This document shows, in pieces, positions 34,759 through 43,875 of a stretch of DNA of 64,000 nt. The notes beneath the pieces are model-generated. The model did no database searches and had not been told where the DNA came from. It saw nothing but the letters and a program-made list of their open reading frames with translations. The position numbers and the translations under genes were made by a program. Position 1 is the stretch's first letter, and the number at the start of each line of letters is the position of its first letter. Origin of the DNA: Cryobacterium suzukii (GTDB lineage Bacteria; Actinomycetota; Actinomycetes; Actinomycetales; Microbacteriaceae); contig NZ_SOHJ01000015.1 of assembly GCF_004403185.1 (NCBI RefSeq), positions 38,256 to 102,255 of the forward strand. Reading direction: 5' to 3'.

Positions 34759-35277
34759 ATGCCCGCAGGACAATCTTTTTCCCCGGATTCAAACACCAAT
34801 TCAACGAGGCCCCTCCGCATCGGCTATGCCGCAGGTGCTTTCGACCTTTTTCACGTGGGCCACCTCAACATTCTTAAACACGCCAAAAGCCAGTGCGACT
34901 ACCTGATCGCTGGCGTCGTGTCCGATGAAATGCTGGAGCTGACCAAGGGCGTCACCCCGGTTGTTCCACTGTTTGAGCGCCTCGAGATTGTGCGGCATAT
35001 TTCATTCGTCGATGAGGCCGTCGCCGAAGTCGTACACGACAAAATGGAGACGTGGCGCCAGCTGCGTTTTGACGTCTTTTTTAAGGGCGACGACTGGCGA
35101 GGAACCCCCCGTGGCATGCACCTGGAGCGCGAGTTCGCTGCTGTCGGCGTTGATGTGGTCTATTTTCCCTACACAGTGAACACGTCGAGCACGATGCTGC
35201 GTCGGGCCCTGGACGCGCTGACGCGACCGGATGCCGCTTCCCGCTGGCAGACCCGAGCGATTGAAAGCACGTCCTAG
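34759..35277 (+). CDS. TagD-like nucleotidyltransferase (glycerol-3-phosphate cytidylyltransferase family)
   Basis: Cytidylyltransferase family enzyme: couples CTP with a phospho-alcohol. The 172 residues have AGAFDLFHVGHLNIL, with the HxGH nucleotide motif, RLEIVRHISFVD, KGDDWRG and TSSTMLRRALD, the second nucleotide motif. An extra 15-residue N-terminal tail is present. The product could be CDP-glycerol or another CDP-polyol, which would suit the CDP-alcohol phosphotransferase at 21280. A single gene with a strong terminator behind it. Confidence 0.85.
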   Translation: MPAGQSFSPDSNTNSTRPLRIGYAAGAFDLFHVGHLNILKHAKSQCDYLIAGVVSDEMLELTKGVTPVVPLFERLEIVRHISFVDEAVAEVVHDKMETWRQLRFDVFFKGDDWRGTPRGMHLEREFAAVGVDVVYFPYTVNTSSTMLRRALDALTRPDAASRWQTRAIESTS

Positions 35278-35303
35278 AGCCGACTGGCTCCCCGGAACGG
35301 CGG

Positions 35304-35348
35304 GAGGGCGGGTTCCTCCTGCAGTAGACGAGGAACCCGCCCTCTTTT
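35304..35348. terminator. Bidirectional terminator between TagD-like and beta-helix genes
   Basis: GAGGGCGGGTTCCTC (35304-35318) pairs perfectly with GAGGAACCCGCCCTC (35330-35344), followed by TTTT on the plus strand. Shared by convergent genes. Confidence 0.9.
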
Positions 35349-35368
35349 GTGATTCCTGGTCACGCCGG

Positions 35369-36550
35369 TTACCCGGGGTGAATCACGACCAGGGTGTCAT
35401 CGGGCGTGTAATAGTTGTGCGCCATCTGCACCTTCGTGGACGGATGCGCAATCACCGCGCAATCGTCGACCCGAGTATTGCGACCAAAAGTGTTGTCAGT
35501 GATGACCACGCCATGGATAGGGCCGTGGGTTTTCTCGGCGAGGTTGATCGAGCATCCGCCGCCATCGGCCAAATTGTTAGTGATCGTGAGGTTGGACACG
35601 TCGCCGCGGTCCTGAGTGACCTGCACTGAAGCATTCCATGCACCGGTCAACCGGTTGCCGTCGATGCGAATATTTGATCCTTCTTGAATTTGTATGGAAT
35701 CGTCGTGGCTCGGCGTGCCACCCTGATTTGGGTCTTTGTCGTAGTGCAGGTTGTCGTGCACCCATGAGTCCGTGATCGCAACGTTTCCGCCCGTGAGGTG
35801 GATGCCGTCGATAACACCATGAATGTTGAGGCGGGTTGCCTCAAAGTTGTAGCCGTAGATTCCCTGAACGTCGGGTGACGGCGTGGAAGGAAACAGCTCC
35901 GTGTCGATGATGCGCAGATTTTCGTAGCCGCCGAGATTACCGATAAGGGCCATCGGACCATTCAGGTCACGCCCGCGCACGATCGAATTTTTGATTGTGA
36001 CGTTGGGGGCTTGGATCTTGACCATGCCACGAACGTCCAGTCCGTCAATAACGGTACCGGCCTGGGTGATAGTGAGGTCGCCGTTGTGCACCGTCAACGC
36101 GGTGCCGGCTGGCACGCCGGTGTTACTGCCGTTCGGCGTGCCTTCCGTGGAGGGCGGTGTCGGCGTCGGAATGGGAACAGGTAACGGCAACGGCACCGGC
36201 ACCGGGGCAGGTGCAGGTACCGGTGCCGGAGCAGGCCGCGGTGCCGGGGCCACAATCGGTTCGGGAGTGGTCGGAAACAATTGCGCCAGCAGCCAACGCA
36301 GCTGCGCCGGGGTCAGGCCCGTCCCGTACATGGTGTCGGCCGCGGGGGGCGCTGCAGGCTCGGTCACCCCTGGAGTGATTGTGTAGCTGGGTTCTATCTC
36401 TTCCGCAGCCTGGGCGGGGGCGATTCCCACAAGGGCGCCGGTCAATCCGAGTATCACAGCGGCGACCGCCGTCGTTCGTGCGCGACGAAACGAGGAACGA
36501 GTTCGCTGCGGGGCGGGTAAGCCGAGGATCACATTCGGGTTGGGTTTCAT
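35369..36550 (-). CDS. Secreted right-handed beta-helix protein 1
   Basis: From ATG at 36548-36550 (MKPNPNVILGLPAPQ) 393 residues. Signal peptide with cleavage near AQAAEEIEP, a Pro/Ala/Thr linker with PAPVPAPAPVPVP, then a parallel beta-helix (about 175-393) with coils such as VKIQAPNVTIKNSIVRG, SPDVQGIYGYNF, NVAITDSWVHDN and NLTITNNLADGG, and the conserved block PSHDDSIQIQ. Pectate-lyase-like fold; no catalytic residue can be assigned. No clear Shine-Dalgarno. Paralogue lies just upstream at 36705. Probably a surface polysaccharide lyase, epimerase or adhesin. Confidence 0.87.
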   Translation of the reverse strand: MKPNPNVILGLPAPQRTRSSFRRARTTAVAAVILGLTGALVGIAPAQAAEEIEPSYTITPGVTEPAAPPAADTMYGTGLTPAQLRWLLAQLFPTTPEPIVAPAPRPAPAPVPAPAPVPVPLPLPVPIPTPTPPSTEGTPNGSNTGVPAGTALTVHNGDLTITQAGTVIDGLDVRGMVKIQAPNVTIKNSIVRGRDLNGPMALIGNLGGYENLRIIDTELFPSTPSPDVQGIYGYNFEATRLNIHGVIDGIHLTGGNVAITDSWVHDNLHYDKDPNQGGTPSHDDSIQIQEGSNIRIDGNRLTGAWNASVQVTQDRGDVSNLTITNNLADGGGCSINLAEKTHGPIHGVVITDNTFGRNTRVDDCAVIAHPSTKVQMAHNYYTPDDTLVVIHPG

Positions 36551-36704
36551 AAAGGTAATTTCGTGTCCTGCACACGCTTCGGGGCGTGTTGGGCGGGGCA
36601 GCTGAAGGGAGCCGCCTGTCGTTGGTACAGCATTCCGTATCGGTGCGGTTCGGTCAAACGAGAAGTTGTGAATACCTTGAGGCGCCGGGGTGTGGCGTTC
36701 CGGG

Positions 36705-37766
36705 TTAGCCCGCATGCACCGAGACTGTGGTGCTATCGGGCGTGTAGTAGTTGCGCGCCGTGCTGATCTTGGTCGTACTGGGCGAGATTATGGCGCAGTT
36801 GGCCACCCTGGTATTGCGTCCGAACTTGTTGTCGGTGACGACGATGCCGTAGATCGGACCATACGATTTTTGAGCCACGTTGATGGTGCAGGCGCCGCCG
36901 TCGGCGAAGTTGTTCGTGAAGGAGAAGTTCGAGACGTCACCGGTGTCCTGCGTGATCTGCACCCCGGCGTTGTGGGAACCGCTCAGTGTGCTTCCGTACA
37001 CCTTGATGTTGCTGCCCTTTTGAATCTGGATGGAGTCATCATGGCTGGGCTTTCCACCCTGATTCGGGTCACTGGCGTAGTGCAGGTTGCCGTGCAACCA
37101 GGAATTAGCGATGGTGACATTGCTGCCGGTCACGTGAACACCATCAATGACACCGTGGACGTCTACGCGGGTCAGCGTAAAGTTGTAGCCGTAGATTCCA
37201 TTGATATCGGGGGACGGCTTCGACGGATACAACTCTGAATCTATGATCTTCAGACCCGAGCGCCCGCCGAGATTATTGACCAGCGCAGCGGGAGCACTGA
37301 CGCTTCGTCCGCGAATGATGGAGTTCTTGATCGTTACGTTGATCGCGTTGATCTTGACCAGGCCGCGAATATCGAGCCCGCTGATGACCGTGCCGGCCGT
37401 GGTGATATTGAGATCGCCGTAGTGCACCCTCAGGGTAGTACCGGAGGGGACGCCCGTCGTGCTGGCACTCGCGGTAGCAATGCGAACGACGCCTCCGGCC
37501 TGGGCCCGGGCCGGCGCCGCCAGACCGGCGAGCGGAATCAGAACGGCGAGGGTAGCTGCGGTCACCAAAGCTCGGGTTCGTGTGCTGGAATTGCGTCGCG
37601 TCCGAGTGCGGTCCAGACGGACTGCACTCGGCAGATCGGGACGGGTGAGGTCTGGGCGAGGTGGGTCAAAACGATGGTCGGTGGGGTGGTGCTGGTGTGG
37701 GCCGCGAGAATGCTGTGGGGTCAGGGTGAGCGGTCGGCGATGAGAACGTGAGATATGGTCGGTCAT
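36705..37766 (-). CDS. Secreted right-handed beta-helix protein 2
   Basis: A 353-residue paralogue of the preceding gene, start ATG at 37764-37766 (MTDHISRSHRRPLT); a GTG 7 codons upstream is an alternative. Long basic N-terminus with His/Pro/Arg, then a hydrophobic signal (ALVTAATLAVLIPLAGLAAP, ARA cleavage). The beta-helix repeats coils: VKINAINVTIKNSIIRG, SPDINGIYGYNF, NVTIANSWLHGN, and PSHDDSIQIQ. It lacks the Pro/Ala linker of copy 1. The unusually long basic signal n-region suggests a possible upstream start error or Tat-like/long signal. Confidence 0.83.
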   Translation of the reverse strand: MTDHISRSHRRPLTLTPQHSRGPHQHHPTDHRFDPPRPDLTRPDLPSAVRLDRTRTRRNSSTRTRALVTAATLAVLIPLAGLAAPARAQAGGVVRIATASASTTGVPSGTTLRVHYGDLNITTAGTVISGLDIRGLVKINAINVTIKNSIIRGRSVSAPAALVNNLGGRSGLKIIDSELYPSKPSPDINGIYGYNFTLTRVDVHGVIDGVHVTGSNVTIANSWLHGNLHYASDPNQGGKPSHDDSIQIQKGSNIKVYGSTLSGSHNAGVQITQDTGDVSNFSFTNNFADGGACTINVAQKSYGPIYGIVVTDNKFGRNTRVANCAIISPSTTKISTARNYYTPDSTTVSVHAG

Positions 37767-37867
37767 GAATTCATTTCGGTGGTGCACGTTCGGGTATGCG
37801 GGTGAGACAACTGCAGGGAGTCGCCGATAGATATTAGAGTGTTACCCAAAAGTGAAATTACGTCAAA

Positions 37868-38926
37868 TCAGCATTGCGCGTTCGTTGAGGTCACTGTCCG
37901 CTGCGAAACGATGACCCAGTCTTTGACCGGCACGGTGAAGATGCCTGGAATGGTGTGAAACCGCCAGTGGAGCGCCAGGGCGACCGCAATCGAACCGGCG
38001 CACAGCAGCGGCGGGAACAGCGTCGCGACCAAGACCGGAACGTGTACGTCGAAGGCAACCAGAATGGCCGCGAGCGCCGTCATGGGAAAGGTGTGCACGA
38101 GGTAGATCGGCAGCGTGCGGGAGCCCAGGGAGCGCACGAAATCGAAGGTGGGTAGCTTGGCAAGCAATACGGCGACGGTGATGCCGACGACGACGGCGAG
38201 CGCACTTAAGACCAGCAATACGAGTGGAACCTTGGTGAGCGTCAATTTTGTGGTGATCACGACCAGCGCGGCATAGCCGAGGCACAACAAGGCAACGTGC
38301 CACCAGCGCACGAGGGGAACGAGACGACGCACCAGCGGTCCAAGATAAATAGCGGCGATGAAGAACACGACGTACTTGCCCATTTTGTCCCACGGTGAGC
38401 CGGTGTGCAGCACCCCCGTACCGAACAGAACCGCGATGACAGCGGTCAGAGCTATCTGCAGGGCTGGAGCCCATCGCCGCATTAGCCAGGCCAGCGTGAA
38501 AAACAGCGGCAAGGCGTAGATAAACCATAGGTTGGAGCTGGGCCGAACGAATAGGGTGACGAGGCTGGCCCAGGTGGCGTTGGGCGCTCCCGACGGGCTG
38601 ATCGGCGGCAGAGCGAGCAAGAACAGCGTCTGTAGGGTTACCCAGGCTACGTAGAGATACAGGAGCAGCGACATCCGCTTGCGAAATAGCTGCCAGTAGG
38701 GCAAGCGGATGGCCGACGCGGCCAGAACTCCCGACATGAAAAAGAACAGGGGCATGCGAAACGTGTCGAACAGCGGGTTGAGCGGGGCCAGCGCCCCGGC
38801 CAGCCCGACCTCATCGAGGTACATGATCGAGTGATAGAGCACGACCAGGGCGATGGCGATCCCCTTCGCGACGTCGATCCAGGCCTCCCGTGGCGCCACT
38901 GGTGCAAGTGCCCGCGCCCCGGTCAT
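37868..38926 (-). CDS. Membrane acyltransferase (acyltransferase-3 family), second of pair
   Basis: A 352-residue protein with about ten helices. IDVAKGIAIALVVLYHSIMY holds the His of the family active-site region, with FRMPLFFFMSGVL following (the R/F motif). O-acyltransferases of this kind put acetyl or similar groups on extracytoplasmic glycans. The start overlaps the stop of the upstream acyltransferase by 4 bases (ATGA). It ends the five-gene minus-strand block opposite the Wzx side. Confidence 0.87.
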   Translation of the reverse strand: MTGARALAPVAPREAWIDVAKGIAIALVVLYHSIMYLDEVGLAGALAPLNPLFDTFRMPLFFFMSGVLAASAIRLPYWQLFRKRMSLLLYLYVAWVTLQTLFLLALPPISPSGAPNATWASLVTLFVRPSSNLWFIYALPLFFTLAWLMRRWAPALQIALTAVIAVLFGTGVLHTGSPWDKMGKYVVFFIAAIYLGPLVRRLVPLVRWWHVALLCLGYAALVVITTKLTLTKVPLVLLVLSALAVVVGITVAVLLAKLPTFDFVRSLGSRTLPIYLVHTFPMTALAAILVAFDVHVPVLVATLFPPLLCAGSIAVALALHWRFHTIPGIFTVPVKDWVIVSQRTVTSTNAQC

Positions 38927-39993
38927 GTCGACTCCTCGTTCGATCTGGACGGGTGAATCGAGCGATAGAGACGCTGGTCGAACTCGGTGACAACCGGCGG
39001 CGGCTCGTAGGCATAGCGCAGGGCGCTTCGGGATGCGAACCGATTGAGGTAAAGGGCGAGCAGTACGGCCGTGACCGCGAGAATGGGCGGCAGAACGGGC
39101 GCGATGACGGCGGCTGCAGGGAAGGAGATCGGCAGGGAGAGTAGGAAGGAGATCAGGATGACGATGGGCGTGTGCGCCAGGTAAATGGGCAGGGTGATGC
39201 GCCCGATCATGCCGAACCAGCGCACGCCGCGCAGGGTGCGGCTGAACGCAATCCCACCGACGACACCGACCAAACAGTTCAGAAAGTACAAACCAAAGAC
39301 GTCGCGCAGCCCGAGCAGCGCGATGGCGGCGGTGACGGCTGCCCAGACGAACATGGCTGCACCCACGAGCAGCCGGTTATCCACCGTGCCGATGCGAATG
39401 ATCCAGCTACGCAGGTAGATGCCGGCCAGAAAGAAGAAGTAGTACTTGAGCGACCCGGACCAGCCCACGTTGGCCGTCTCCAGCCCACTCAGGGCCACGA
39501 TTGATACGGCGCCCGCGATGACGAGTTGCAGTCGGGGATCTACTTTACGACTGAGCTTGGCCACGACGAAGAAGATCGACAAAGCCCAGATGAACCAGAG
39601 TTCGAACCGGGGCAGCACCGGGGACACGACAAGGCCCAGCACAGCTTGGCGGAGGCCGAAGCCCTCGCCCTTCATGGTCTGACCGAGCAAGAAGACGATC
39701 GAACCGACCACCTCCCAGAGCAGGAAGACCCAGAGGTAAAGGCGCACCTTGACCGTCCACAGGTCGCGCCACGGTTTGAGGAGCCATTTGGGGGCGAACA
39801 GGCCCGACAGGACAAAGAACAAGGGCATGCGCATCGACGACAGTGAGTCGTTGATCTCCCGCCAATACGGAATATCAAAACCGGCGCCGAGCAGCCAATT
39901 CGCTGAGTGGAACAGGGCAACGAGCAGGATAGCGATGCCCCGGCCGGTATCGACCCAGCCAACGCGTTCGGCCGCGGGGTTGGTGGCGCTCAT
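38923..39993 (-). CDS. Membrane acyltransferase (acyltransferase-3 family), first of pair
   Basis: A 356-residue paralogue: WVDTGRGIAILLVALFHSAN carries the catalytic His region, SSMRMPLFFVLSGLFAPK the next conserved motif, with about ten helices. The ATG overlaps the polymerase stop by 4 bases. Two different acyltransferases in tandem suggest two different acyl decorations or positions; the acyl donor is unknown. Confidence 0.88.
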   Translation of the reverse strand: MSATNPAAERVGWVDTGRGIAILLVALFHSANWLLGAGFDIPYWREINDSLSSMRMPLFFVLSGLFAPKWLLKPWRDLWTVKVRLYLWVFLLWEVVGSIVFLLGQTMKGEGFGLRQAVLGLVVSPVLPRFELWFIWALSIFFVVAKLSRKVDPRLQLVIAGAVSIVALSGLETANVGWSGSLKYYFFFLAGIYLRSWIIRIGTVDNRLLVGAAMFVWAAVTAAIALLGLRDVFGLYFLNCLVGVVGGIAFSRTLRGVRWFGMIGRITLPIYLAHTPIVILISFLLSLPISFPAAAVIAPVLPPILAVTAVLLALYLNRFASRSALRYAYEPPPVVTEFDQRLYRSIHPSRSNEEST

Positions 39994-41327
39994 TGTCGGC
40001 GCCGAACCATCGTGGGCCGAAGGGGTCTGGGGCGCTGCAGCGCGGCATCCTTTTCGGTCGGCACTCTACGGGTGATGAGGAGTCCGAGAACGAGCACGAG
40101 CAGCACCGAGGAGCTGAAAAACGGGCCGAAGAACATGAACCAGATCGCTTTTATGCCGAGGTACAGCAGCACGGCACTGGCGGTGTTGGCTGCCACGTGT
40201 ATGCCAATACTGCGCACGATGAGCACGAGAATGAAAAGGGCGAGCACAAGCCCGGGAATGCCGAAGGCCGCCCAGAAGTCGCCGATGACCGAGTGCAGTT
40301 CGATGTGACCGCCGAACATGTAGTTGTCGACGTAGCCGTTGTTCGGGTCGTAGTTAATCGCAGCCATGCCGGTCTTGGCTGCCAGTATGTCCTGCGGATT
40401 CGGTGCGATGCCCACGCCGAATCCCCACGGCTGATGCTGCATGAGCGCGATCGTCGCCGCGAGTTCGGGGCGCCCGCCGAGAATGAGCGAACCGGCCTCG
40501 TTGAGCTGGGCGAGGGTACGCTGCTGGGTTGCTTCACCGAGCGCGCCGTCGAGAATGAGCGCCTGAATCACGTTATAGACGATGAGACCGAGCACGCCCA
40601 GTCCGAGAAGGGCACGCAGCGTCGACTTGCCGCGCGTGGGTCGGGTCGGGCGCATTTGCCAGGCGACCAACAGCACGGTCAGTAGCATGAACGCGAACGC
40701 GGAACGGGCATCCGTCACGGTAGCCACGACAGTGAGTGCCAGCGCGACGGCCAGCTCCAGCCAGCGGCGGCGCAGCTGTAGCGTGATCCCGAGCAGCAAT
40801 ATCGTCAGGGCCACCGAATAGCCGAAGCGCCACGGATTTTCCGCGTAGAGCTCGCTCGACGGCGAAACACCGAGCAGGATTCCGGCGCCGTACCAGATGG
40901 CGATCTGGGAGTCGGGCAGGACGGTTCGCGCCCAGAGCACGAATCCGACGCCGGCGAGCAACCCAACGAGACCGGCGATCGCACCGAACGCCTGACCCAG
41001 ACTCGCATCGTGCGTGGGCGCGGACAGTACGGCGAGCCAGATACCCGAGCCGATGGCGACCAGGCCGCCGATCAGGAACAGCCGAGCGCCCCAGTATTGG
41101 CGCAGAATCGGGAACCAGACCGGGAACAGGGCCACACAGACCACGGCGCCCACGGTGACGCCTCGGTCGACGTCGATGCGCAACGCGACAACGACCAGAA
41201 CGATAACGGCAATGAATTTATTGACGAGGGGCGGGGTCTGGTACACGAAACGGCCCGCGCGCGTGCGCGGAGGCGAAATCGGAGCAGGACGCACCGCGGC
41301 GACATTGGAGCGCACCTGAGAGAACAA
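39990..41327 (-). CDS. O-antigen polymerase/ligase-like membrane protein (Wzy candidate)
   Basis: A 445-residue protein with about 11 helices, a long loop in the second half (about 250-340) with PWGFGVGIAPNP, and GNYVDNYMFGGH-type sequence (GYVDNYMFGGHIELHS), all typical of Wzy/O-antigen ligase proteins. Polymerises repeat units on the outer membrane face of the cytoplasmic membrane. Start TTG at 41325-41327 with GGTGG upstream; a GTG 4 codons later is an alternative. Coupled to the acyltransferases downstream. Confidence 0.8.
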   Translation of the reverse strand: MFSQVRSNVAAVRPAPISPPRTRAGRFVYQTPPLVNKFIAVIVLVVVALRIDVDRGVTVGAVVCVALFPVWFPILRQYWGARLFLIGGLVAIGSGIWLAVLSAPTHDASLGQAFGAIAGLVGLLAGVGFVLWARTVLPDSQIAIWYGAGILLGVSPSSELYAENPWRFGYSVALTILLLGITLQLRRRWLELAVALALTVVATVTDARSAFAFMLLTVLLVAWQMRPTRPTRGKSTLRALLGLGVLGLIVYNVIQALILDGALGEATQQRTLAQLNEAGSLILGGRPELAATIALMQHQPWGFGVGIAPNPQDILAAKTGMAAINYDPNNGYVDNYMFGGHIELHSVIGDFWAAFGIPGLVLALFILVLIVRSIGIHVAANTASAVLLYLGIKAIWFMFFGPFFSSSVLLVLVLGLLITRRVPTEKDAALQRPRPLRPTMVRRRQ

Positions 41328-41499
41328 TAGCTACCACCACCCGGGCCACACAGGGACGATTCGGGTACCAGCCCTGTTGCGCAGCCGCATCGTGCATAAC
41401 AATAGACGGCACAGTAACGAAGGAACAAGGGCAACACCCGCCAAACTGAGGGAAAATCACCCCCCGAGGAGGGGGCGCGGGGGTGGGTGGCGCGGCCTG

Positions 41500-41505
41500 T
41501 ATAGT
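41500..41505 (+). promoter_or_regulatory. Candidate -10 box of the glycosyltransferase at 41550
   Basis: TATAGT in the divergent gap 41328-41549, 44 bases before the start. No clear -35. The gap also holds a run of CCCCCCGAGGAGGGGG at 41459-41475, a hairpin. Confidence 0.35.
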
Positions 41506-41549
41506 GGCGATTTCGTGAGAGATATTCATCGTGCAACCGGAAGTAGCTC

Positions 41550-42506
41550 GTGGTCATCAATAACGTGGTCATCAACACCGTCCATCGGCTTGTCACCGAT
41601 CTGCGCCGAGACCCGGCCGGTCTGGCGCAGCGGGCCGGCATCAAGCTGCGCCTCGCGCGCCTACGCTTGACCAACCGGCTCAGCCGCCGGTCAGTGACGG
41701 GATCGGGCACCGTGGTGGTAAACCTCACCTCATTCGGCCATCGGATCAACCTTGTGCACTATGCCCTCGAGACCATCGCCGCAGGGCGAATCCGCCCACG
41801 GCGCCTCATTCTCTGGCTCGATGACGACGCGGCGCTCGCGCACCCACCGGCCACGCTGCGTCGTTTGCAGCGGCGAGGCCTGGAAATTCGTTCCTGCCCC
41901 GACTTCGGACCGCACAAAAAACAGTTCCCGTATGCCTCTTCCGCCCCGACCCTCCCCCTGGTCGCAGCCGACGACGACGTGCTGTACCCGCGCACCTGGC
42001 TGGCCGAACTACTCGAGGCGGCCGCCCGGCATCCACTGGAGATCACCGGGCAGCGCGCCCACACGATCACCTTCGACGGCGACCGGGTAGCGCCCTATTC
42101 CCGCTGGGTCGCTGCCCGCGGCACCGCGGCTAGTTTTCGAACACTCTGCACCGGCGTCTCCGGCATCTACTACCCGCTCGAACTGCTTGCTGCCCTGCGG
42201 GCCGAAGGTGAGGCCTTTCTCCGGGTTGCCCCACGAGCGGACGACCTCTGGGTCTATTCGGTCGCCGTGCGGCACGGAATTCGCGCCCGCCAAGTTGGTG
42301 ACCGGCAGGCGGAATATCCGGCGATTCCGGGTTCGCAACGCGGCACCTTGTATCGGCAGAACGTGACAGAGGGCGGTAACGACGCGCAGTTCGCGGCGTG
42401 CGTGGGCGAACGGGAACGAGAGCGGATGCTGCGCGACGACCGCCACGATTTGGGCGCGCTGCCGGGGGTTCCACTGGGCCAGGTCGCGAGCAGCAATGGC
42501 GCTTAG
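41550..42506 (+). CDS. Glycosyltransferase-like protein
   Basis: A 318-residue protein beginning VVINNVVINTVHRL (GTG start). VVVNLTSFGHRIN is the opening of a GT-A family seen in polysaccharide loci, PRRLILWLDDD and VAADDDVLYPRTWLAELL give the DxD-like acidic motif, and RADDLWVYSVAVRHG is the acceptor-side Asp motif. Donor sugar unknown. Its 3' end overlaps the flippase start by 11 bases, so the two are coupled. Confidence 0.82.
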   Translation: MVINNVVINTVHRLVTDLRRDPAGLAQRAGIKLRLARLRLTNRLSRRSVTGSGTVVVNLTSFGHRINLVHYALETIAAGRIRPRRLILWLDDDAALAHPPATLRRLQRRGLEIRSCPDFGPHKKQFPYASSAPTLPLVAADDDVLYPRTWLAELLEAAARHPLEITGQRAHTITFDGDRVAPYSRWVAARGTAASFRTLCTGVSGIYYPLELLAALRAEGEAFLRVAPRADDLWVYSVAVRHGIRARQVGDRQAEYPAIPGSQRGTLYRQNVTEGGNDAQFAACVGERERERMLRDDRHDLGALPGVPLGQVASSNGA

Positions 42507-43875
42507 GCGGCCACGCGGACCGGCGCCACGGCCAGCCCCGCCGACCGTGACCACGGCAGGCACCCAGGGGTCCGCTGCGAATTCGGTATCGCGCAACATG
42601 ACGATTGCCCTGATCGGAAACGCTTTTCCCCCGCTCGTCGCGCTGTTTTCCGGTCCGATCCTGGCCCAGGCACTCGGCGTCGACGGTCGTGGCGCTGTGG
42701 CCGCCGCGACCGCGCCGCTCGCCCTCGTGGTCACCGTAGCAACCTTCGGCGTGCCCGAAGCCGTCACCTGGGCGATCGCCCGCAACCCCACCCTGGCCCG
42801 CAACGCCTCGAACCGGGGCATGCTCATTCTGGTTGTCGCCGGGCTCCTCGCCATGGGTGCCGTCGCTTTGTCAGCGGCCTGGCTCAGCGGTGGCGACCCA
42901 ACGGTGCAGCAACTCATTCTGGTGGCCTGCCTGGCCATTGTGCCCAATTTGCTGGTCGGCGTGTTCCGGGGGGTAGCATCCGCCACCCAAAGCTGGCGGC
43001 TGGTCGCCTTAGAACGCATAGTAACCTCGTCGTTGCGGCTCGCCGTGCTCATTCCATTCTGGCTCACCGGCACCCTGACACCGCTCGTGGCGACGATCGC
43101 CGTGGCCGCGATGCCGGTGACCGGGCTGTTCGTCTATATCGGGCGCATGCGCAGCCTCGACCCACGAGCCTTCGACGTTCCGCGCGAGGCGCGCGCGGCC
43201 GGACTGCTGAGTTATGGACTGCGCATCTGGGTCGGCTCGCTGTCGGGAATTCTGCTGTCTCGACTCGACCAGGTGCTCATGACGCCGTTCGCCGGTACCT
43301 ATCAGCTCGGGTTGTACGTGGTCGCGGTGAGCGTGAGTGAACTGCCGCTGATCATCAACCAGGCGGTGCGGGACGTGACCTTTGTGACGGATGCTGCTGA
43401 TTCCGTCGACGCGCGTCTCGCCTCCTCGGCTCGCATCAGCACCATGCTGTGCGGCCTGGCTGCCGCGTTCCTCGGCATCACCATGCTGTGGTGGCTGCCT
43501 TTTCTGTTCGGCGAGGATTTTCGTCCGGCACTCCCGGTGGCCGGCGTGCTGCTCGCCGCCGTTGTGCTCGGCACTCCTGGGTCGATCGGCGGTTCCGGCT
43601 TGAGCGCCCGTGGACGCCCCGGCCTGCGCAGCGTGTCACTGCTGATCGCCTGCCTGGTGAACATCGCCATGCTGATCGTCTTGGCACCGCAATTCGGCGC
43701 GATGGGAGCCGCGCTGGCGACCCTGGCCGGCAACCTCATCTCGAGCAACCTGAATTTGTTGTTCATGTATCGCAAATTCGGCATCAACCCGCTGCAGTTC
43801 TACGGCGTGCGGCGCGCAGACTTCGTGACCCTGCGCGAGTACGCCAAGCGGTTCGCCCGGCGGCGCAAACGCTAG
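42496..43875 (+). CDS. Polysaccharide flippase (Wzx/MATE-like)
   Basis: A 459-residue membrane protein with about 12-14 helices, no signal peptide. NMTIALIGNAFPPLVALFSGP and GVDGRGAVAAATAPLALV are typical of the Wzx/polysaccharide transport family, as is the C-terminal YRKFGINPLQFYG. Flips lipid-linked repeat units across the membrane. ATG at 42496 lies inside the upstream gene. Its TAG stop shares CTAG with the stop of the convergent glycosyltransferase. Confidence 0.9.
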   Translation: MALRRPRGPAPRPAPPTVTTAGTQGSAANSVSRNMTIALIGNAFPPLVALFSGPILAQALGVDGRGAVAAATAPLALVVTVATFGVPEAVTWAIARNPTLARNASNRGMLILVVAGLLAMGAVALSAAWLSGGDPTVQQLILVACLAIVPNLLVGVFRGVASATQSWRLVALERIVTSSLRLAVLIPFWLTGTLTPLVATIAVAAMPVTGLFVYIGRMRSLDPRAFDVPREARAAGLLSYGLRIWVGSLSGILLSRLDQVLMTPFAGTYQLGLYVVAVSVSELPLIINQAVRDVTFVTDAADSVDARLASSARISTMLCGLAAAFLGITMLWWLPFLFGEDFRPALPVAGVLLAAVVLGTPGSIGGSGLSARGRPGLRSVSLLIACLVNIAMLIVLAPQFGAMGAALATLAGNLISSNLNLLFMYRKFGINPLQFYGVRRADFVTLREYAKRFARRRKR

